From Hahella sp. KA22 (GTDB taxonomy: Bacteria; Pseudomonadota; Gammaproteobacteria; Pseudomonadales; Oleiphilaceae), in contig NZ_CP035490.1 in NCBI RefSeq assembly GCF_004135205.1, positions 868,001-932,000 of the forward strand: a DNA stretch of 64,000 bases, written 5' to 3'. This document shows positions 60,486-64,000 of the stretch, piece by piece; the first letter of the stretch is position 1; the number at the start of each line of letters is the position of its first letter. The notes beneath the pieces were generated by a model. The model was given only the letters and a program-made list of their open reading frames with translations. It made no database searches and had not been told where the DNA came from. The position numbers and the translations under genes are program-made.

Positions 60486-62030
60486 ATGCCCGACGCAATC
60501 CGAAATCTGACATTTACCTTGGTTGAAATCGCCACCTTTTTCGGTGCTGCGGTGATCGCCATGCTGGTGGTTTGGGTGTTGATCGCCTATGTCATCGATA
60601 TTACCCAGAAGAAACACGCGATTCGCCGTAATTTTCCGGTGATCGGGCGTTTCCGCTATTTTTTCGAACACCTTGGCGAATTCTTTCGGCAGTATTTTTT
60701 CGCCATGGACCGTGAAGAATTGCCTTTCAATCGCGCGGAGCGGGCCTGGGTTTATCGTTCCGCGAAAAATGTCGATAACACGGTGGCGTTTGGCTCAACC
60801 CGTAATCTCACTCATGCGGGCGAAGTCATATTTTTGAACTGTCCTTTCCCCACGCTGGAGGAAGACGCCGTGCCGCCAAAGGAGATCACCTTGGGAGAAG
60901 GCTTTGCGCGTACGCCATACAGCACCAGTTCCATTTTCAATATCTCCGGCATGAGTTACGGCGCAATCTCGCGTCCAGCGGTCCTGGCCTTGTCACACGG
61001 CGCTAAAGAGGCGGGCGTGTGGATGAATACCGGCGAAGGCGGGCTCACCAAATACCATTTGGAAGGCGGCTGCGACCTGGTGTTTCAAATTGGTACGGCT
61101 AAATATGGCGCTCGCAACGAAGAGGGTGCGCTGAGCGACGAGAAGCTGTTGCAGATCGCGTCGCACGAGCAGGTAAGAATGTTTGAGGTCAAGATGAGCC
61201 AGGGCGCCAAACCTGGTAAAGGCGGCATTCTTCCCGGCGGCAAAGTGACGGAAGAAATTGCGGCTATCCGGGGCATCCCTGAGGGTAAATCCTCTATCAG
61301 TCCCAACGGCCATCCAGAAATCCGCAATGTGGATGATCTGATGGATATGATTCATCACATCCGTGAAGTCACCGGTAAGCCTGTGGGATTCAAAGCGGTG
61401 ATTGGCGCTTATGGCTTTCTCGACACTTTATTCAAACGTATTCATGAACGTGGGCTTGAATATGCGCCGGACTTTATCACCATCGATAGCGCGGACGGAG
61501 GCACGGGAGCTGCGCCGCAGAGCCTGATTGACTATGTAGGGCTGACCATCAAAGAAAGTCTGCCTTTAGTGGTGGATAAACTAATGGAATACGGCTTGCG
61601 ACACCGTATTAAAGTCATTTGCTCCGGCAAGCTCATTACGCCCTCCGGCGTCGCCTGGGCATTGTGTATGGGGGCGGATTTCATTGTTTCCGCGCGAGGA
61701 TACATGTTCGCTTTGGGATGCATTCAGGCGCTGCAATGCAATAAGAATACCTGTCCGACTGGGGTCACCACTCATGATCCAGAGTTGCAGAAAGGCCTCG
61801 ACCCCGCCAACAAAGCCGTCCGCGTCGCTAATTACGCCAAGAAAATGGCCTATGAAGTGGGAGTGATCGCCCACTCTTGCGGTGTGCGCGAACCCAGGGA
61901 GCTGCGTCGCTATCACGCCCATATTATTAACGACAGCAGTTTCTCTACGTCCCTGGAAACACTGTTTCCTACGCGTCAGGTGCGTCCGGAGTACGCGGAG
62001 GAAGTGGTTAAGTTAGTCCAGTCCGAGTAA
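60486..62030 (+). CDS. Membrane-anchored FMN-binding glutamate-synthase-like protein (GltB2 family)
   Basis: I choose the ATG at 60486 with GGAG 9 bases upstream; an ATG at 60471 is in frame. The 514-residue protein has an N-terminal helix (residues about 11-36). The GOGAT-type TIM-barrel FMN domain follows, with FNISGMSYGAISRPAV, IDSADGGTGAAPQSL and ICSGKLITPSGVAWAL. Cysteines in GCIQALQCNKNTC match the 3Fe-4S cluster spacing of glutamate synthase. The glutaminase half is absent, so its electron acceptor and ammonia source are unknown. Its end overlaps the chalcone-isomerase-like gene by 18 bases, tail to tail. Confidence 0.88.
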   Translation: MPDAIRNLTFTLVEIATFFGAAVIAMLVVWVLIAYVIDITQKKHAIRRNFPVIGRFRYFFEHLGEFFRQYFFAMDREELPFNRAERAWVYRSAKNVDNTVAFGSTRNLTHAGEVIFLNCPFPTLEEDAVPPKEITLGEGFARTPYSTSSIFNISGMSYGAISRPAVLALSHGAKEAGVWMNTGEGGLTKYHLEGGCDLVFQIGTAKYGARNEEGALSDEKLLQIASHEQVRMFEVKMSQGAKPGKGGILPGGKVTEEIAAIRGIPEGKSSISPNGHPEIRNVDDLMDMIHHIREVTGKPVGFKAVIGAYGFLDTLFKRIHERGLEYAPDFITIDSADGGTGAAPQSLIDYVGLTIKESLPLVVDKLMEYGLRHRIKVICSGKLITPSGVAWALCMGADFIVSARGYMFALGCIQALQCNKNTCPTGVTTHDPELQKGLDPANKAVRVANYAKKMAYEVGVIAHSCGVREPRELRRYHAHIINDSSFSTSLETLFPTRQVRPEYAEEVVKLVQSE

Positions 62031-62549
62031 GCGCTGTTTCAGCGACTCATCAAAAGGGCGTCGGCCCAGCCAGATATTGAAGTAGGCGTGCGCCAGCGGC
62101 TCCTCCCGCAGGCGCGCCAGCTCCTGATCGTTGAGCAACAGGCGCAGGCCATCGTTAGCTTGATACTCCAGGCGATACTGGTCGCCATCACTTACATCGC
62201 GATAGCTGGAATGGAATTGGCGCAGGGCGCTGGCGTTTTCAGGCAAGGATTGGTTGCGACGCAACAAGGTTTCCGCACTTTCCGTAAAGGCGTGGGCGGG
62301 GATGTTGCGTTCATAACGAAACAGCATCACGCGACTTTCCTGTGTGTCCTGTCGCCAGGATGTTGCGCAGTTCTCACGATAGAGAGCGGCGGCGCCAACG
62401 GTGAACAGTCGGTAGGCCTTTAACTCGGCGACGCCGCAGCGTTGTAAAGTCGCGTCAGCAACCTGCTGTGTTGAGGGAAATCTAACTGAGTCTGAAGCCC
62501 AAATCTTTGGAACGGTTAGCGCCAGAATGAGCAGCAGGCGGGTTTTCAC
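62013..62549 (-). CDS. Chalcone-isomerase-like exported protein
   Basis: This 178-residue protein has a signal peptide (MKTRLLLILALTVPKIWA-SD). The chalcone-isomerase-like fold follows (LQRCGVAELKAYRLFTVGAA, VMLFRYERNIPAHAFTES). Bacterial relatives are not flavonoid enzymes and lack a settled role; they are thought to bind lipids or fatty acids. It starts inside the last codons of the NTF2-like lipoprotein gene (ATGA overlap at 62546-62549), so the pair is translationally coupled. Confidence 0.8.
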   Translation of the reverse strand: MKTRLLLILALTVPKIWASDSVRFPSTQQVADATLQRCGVAELKAYRLFTVGAAALYRENCATSWRQDTQESRVMLFRYERNIPAHAFTESAETLLRRNQSLPENASALRQFHSSYRDVSDGDQYRLEYQANDGLRLLLNDQELARLREEPLAHAYFNIWLGRRPFDESLKQRLLGLD

Positions 62550-63112
62550 TGGTTTGCCCCCACGCCGCCGCGAATCTTCTGCAGGACGCCTCCGACCAGC
62601 GGAAGGTGATAGTAAAAACCCTCAGCGCTGTCCCAGTAATCCTGATGAAGAACGATCTCTCCTTGAGCATTGAAGCGTAGATGAGAGACACCGATGGAGG
62701 TGACTTCGATCTGCTTCCACCAGACTTTGAACTTTAAGGTCATGGTCCAGCGCAGCAGGATGTCATCGCCGGTCGATGCAAAGTCTAGGAACTGTACTGA
62801 CGTGGAGGCTTTCTCCGCCATCGCGACGAAGTAGCGCGTCAGGTCCTCCCGCTCCTGCAAGCTGTGAAAGGTGTCATTGAAATAAAATGTCTTCGCGTAA
62901 GCGCGCTCGACGGCGGCGGGGATACTGTCTGGCGTGAAATTATTCATGAGCGCTATGAAGCCTTGCAGTCGCGGCTCCTGCTCAATGGAAGAGAAAGTGT
63001 CGGAACCCGCTGCGGTTAAATAATCCTGATGGGGCGTCAACGGACCTGAACTGGAGCAGGCGCTCAGTAATCCTGCGAAGGCGGCGGTCAAGCTGGTGCG
63101 GAGAAGTGCCAT
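62546..63112 (-). CDS. NTF2/SnoaL-like lipoprotein
   Basis: This 188-residue protein has a signal peptide ending in lipobox LLSAC (SSSG). The mature part is an NTF2/SnoaL-like alpha+beta barrel (LQGFIALMNNFTPDSIPAAV, HSLQEREDLTRYFVAMAE, VLHQDYWDSAEGFY). It probably binds a hydrophobic ligand at the outer membrane or periplasm. It overlaps the chalcone-isomerase-like gene by 4 bases. A similar pair is known from gene clusters linked to the ChrR/phrB oxidative response and furan fatty acids, and the desaturase gene lies next door. Confidence 0.8.
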   Translation of the reverse strand: MALLRTSLTAAFAGLLSACSSSGPLTPHQDYLTAAGSDTFSSIEQEPRLQGFIALMNNFTPDSIPAAVERAYAKTFYFNDTFHSLQEREDLTRYFVAMAEKASTSVQFLDFASTGDDILLRWTMTLKFKVWWKQIEVTSIGVSHLRFNAQGEIVLHQDYWDSAEGFYYHLPLVGGVLQKIRGGVGANQ

Positions 63113-63328
63113 AACGTCAATTCCTGAAAGGTTTCCATGTACTTGATGCTAAGCTTTACGACGCTGGACGAGATTCAGTTTTGCCATGGCCGGCGATGAT
63201 GACGTTGAAGACTCGCCGAACCTGATCAAGACAGTTATAAAATCCCGCCTGCAAACCAAACCGCTTCTTCGTTCGTAAGATATTGGCGATGACAGCGGCG
63301 ACTCTCTCAACTGAGGACAGATTTTAAT

Positions 63329-64000
63329 ATGCAAGGCTTGGGCAGGTTATTGAGCTGGATTGATAATGACCGCAAAGGATTGTCGGTAGATGTAGGTCAG
63401 GACGCTGTGGACTGGCGCAGAGTCTGGCCGTTCGTCGGCATTCACCTGGCCTGCCTTGCAACGCTTTGGGTGGGCTGGAGTCCTGTAGCGGTGTGGGTGG
63501 CGGTTGGCGCTTATCTGGTGCGCATGTTCGCCATCACAGCGTTTTATCACCGATATTTTGCTCATAAGTCCTTTCGCACCAGCCGTCCCGTGCAGTTTGT
63601 TTTCGCTGTACTGGGAGCCTCCGCTACTCAGCGCGGTCCGCTTTGGTGGTCGGCGCATCATCGCCATCATCACCGTACTTCCGACACTGAAGCAGACCCA
63701 CACTCGCCCAGACATGGCTTTTGGCGCAGTCATGCTGGCTGGTTTCTGGGAGGAAAATACTTTAAGGCGCCGCTGAATCTGGTGAAGGATTTCAGTCAGT
63801 ATCCCGAATTACGCTGGCTTGATCGGTTTGATATGTGCGTGCCCCTGGCTTTCGGTTTCGGCATGTGGTGTCTGGGCGAAGGACTTGCCTATATGGCTCC
63901 GCAACTGCAAACCAATGGCTGGCAAATGTTGGTGTGGGGGTATTTTATTTCCACAGTGGTGTTGATTCACGCGACCCTGGCCATTAATTCTCTCGCCCAT
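63329..64000 (+). CDS. Acyl-CoA/acyl-lipid fatty acid desaturase, 3' truncated by window edge
   Basis: The frame is open from the ATG at 63329 to the last base, 224 codons. The protein has several membrane helices (WPFVGIHLACLATLWVGW, VAVGAYLVRMFAIT) and the di-iron histidine boxes HRYFAH (H74-H79) and HHRHH (within AHHRHHHRTSD, H110-H114). The third box lies beyond the window. It inserts a double bond into acyl chains, normally delta-9, using O2 and electrons from a partner. AGGACAG precedes the ATG. The NTF2/chalcone-isomerase-like pair is divergent from it. Confidence 0.9.
   Translation, partial: MQGLGRLLSWIDNDRKGLSVDVGQDAVDWRRVWPFVGIHLACLATLWVGWSPVAVWVAVGAYLVRMFAITAFYHRYFAHKSFRTSRPVQFVFAVLGASATQRGPLWWSAHHRHHHRTSDTEADPHSPRHGFWRSHAGWFLGGKYFKAPLNLVKDFSQYPELRWLDRFDMCVPLAFGFGMWCLGEGLAYMAPQLQTNGWQMLVWGYFISTVVLIHATLAINSLAH

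Overview
The window is chromosomal DNA of a gammaproteobacterium, most likely an Oceanospirillales member close to Hahella. This is judged from moderate-to-high GC, the protein families present, and gene order. The order ppx / trxA-rho / ubiD-flavin reductase / hemY-hemX-hemD-hemC-algR-algZ / argH / cyaA / lptM-lysA-dapF-DUF484-xerC is the Pseudomonas-type arrangement; the species name is an inference. I see no rRNA, tRNA, CRISPR array, insertion sequence or prophage. The window starts inside an EAL-domain gene and ends inside a fatty acid desaturase gene.

Layout. 1-9.5 kb: the EAL phosphodiesterase end, a GAPDH, a solute-binding protein followed by a double NHL-propeller protein, an FKBP-type prolyl isomerase, a TIGR02444/DUF4124 pair and the ABC-F ATPase YheS. 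9.5-17 kb: a branched-chain amino acid binding protein with a clear terminator, exopolyphosphatase facing thioredoxin and Rho, then UbiD with a ferredoxin-type flavin reductase. 17-23.4 kb (minus strand): AlgZ-AlgR sensor/regulator, then the heme genes hemC-hemD-hemX-hemY. 23.5-32.3 kb (plus strand): argH, class I adenylate cyclase, the small lipoprotein LptM, lysine/peptidoglycan genes lysA and dapF, a DUF484 protein and XerC.

32.5-42 kb is a signalling block: a diguanylate cyclase with an intact inhibitory site, a protein with one good and one degenerate receiver, a LuxR-type regulator facing a hybrid kinase across a (CCACAG)n microsatellite, and a second hybrid kinase with a periplasmic solute-binding sensor. 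42-51.6 kb holds small accessory genes: CPXCG zinc-ribbon-like, a pseudo-symmetric membrane protein, DUF2470, a YqiA-like hydrolase, a thioredoxin-fold protein, a protein with repeated PDxSHLxL motifs, a lipoprotein, a GntR regulator, leucine dehydrogenase, a degenerate acyltransferase overlapping a fructosamine kinase, and a quinone-type oxidoreductase. 52-53.2 kb: an L,D-transpeptidase and an OprI/Lpp-type lipoprotein converge with 9 bases between their stops; the enzyme family is the one that attaches such lipoproteins to peptidoglycan. 53.5-57 kb: DctB/DctD. 57-64 kb: an M28 peptidase, an AT-richer stretch with an orphan exported protein, a PEGA-like lipoprotein, RarD, a membrane-anchored FMN glutamate-synthase-like protein, and a chalcone-isomerase-like / NTF2-like lipoprotein pair beside the desaturase.

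Most of the window is conserved housekeeping DNA. No single undescribed system stands out strongly. The best candidates for new biology are the double NHL protein with its solute-binding partner, the signalling block, the acyltransferase-like/fructosamine kinase pair, the CHI/NTF2/desaturase group, and two intergenic regions (28.1 kb and 47.3-47.5 kb) with regulatory-looking structure.
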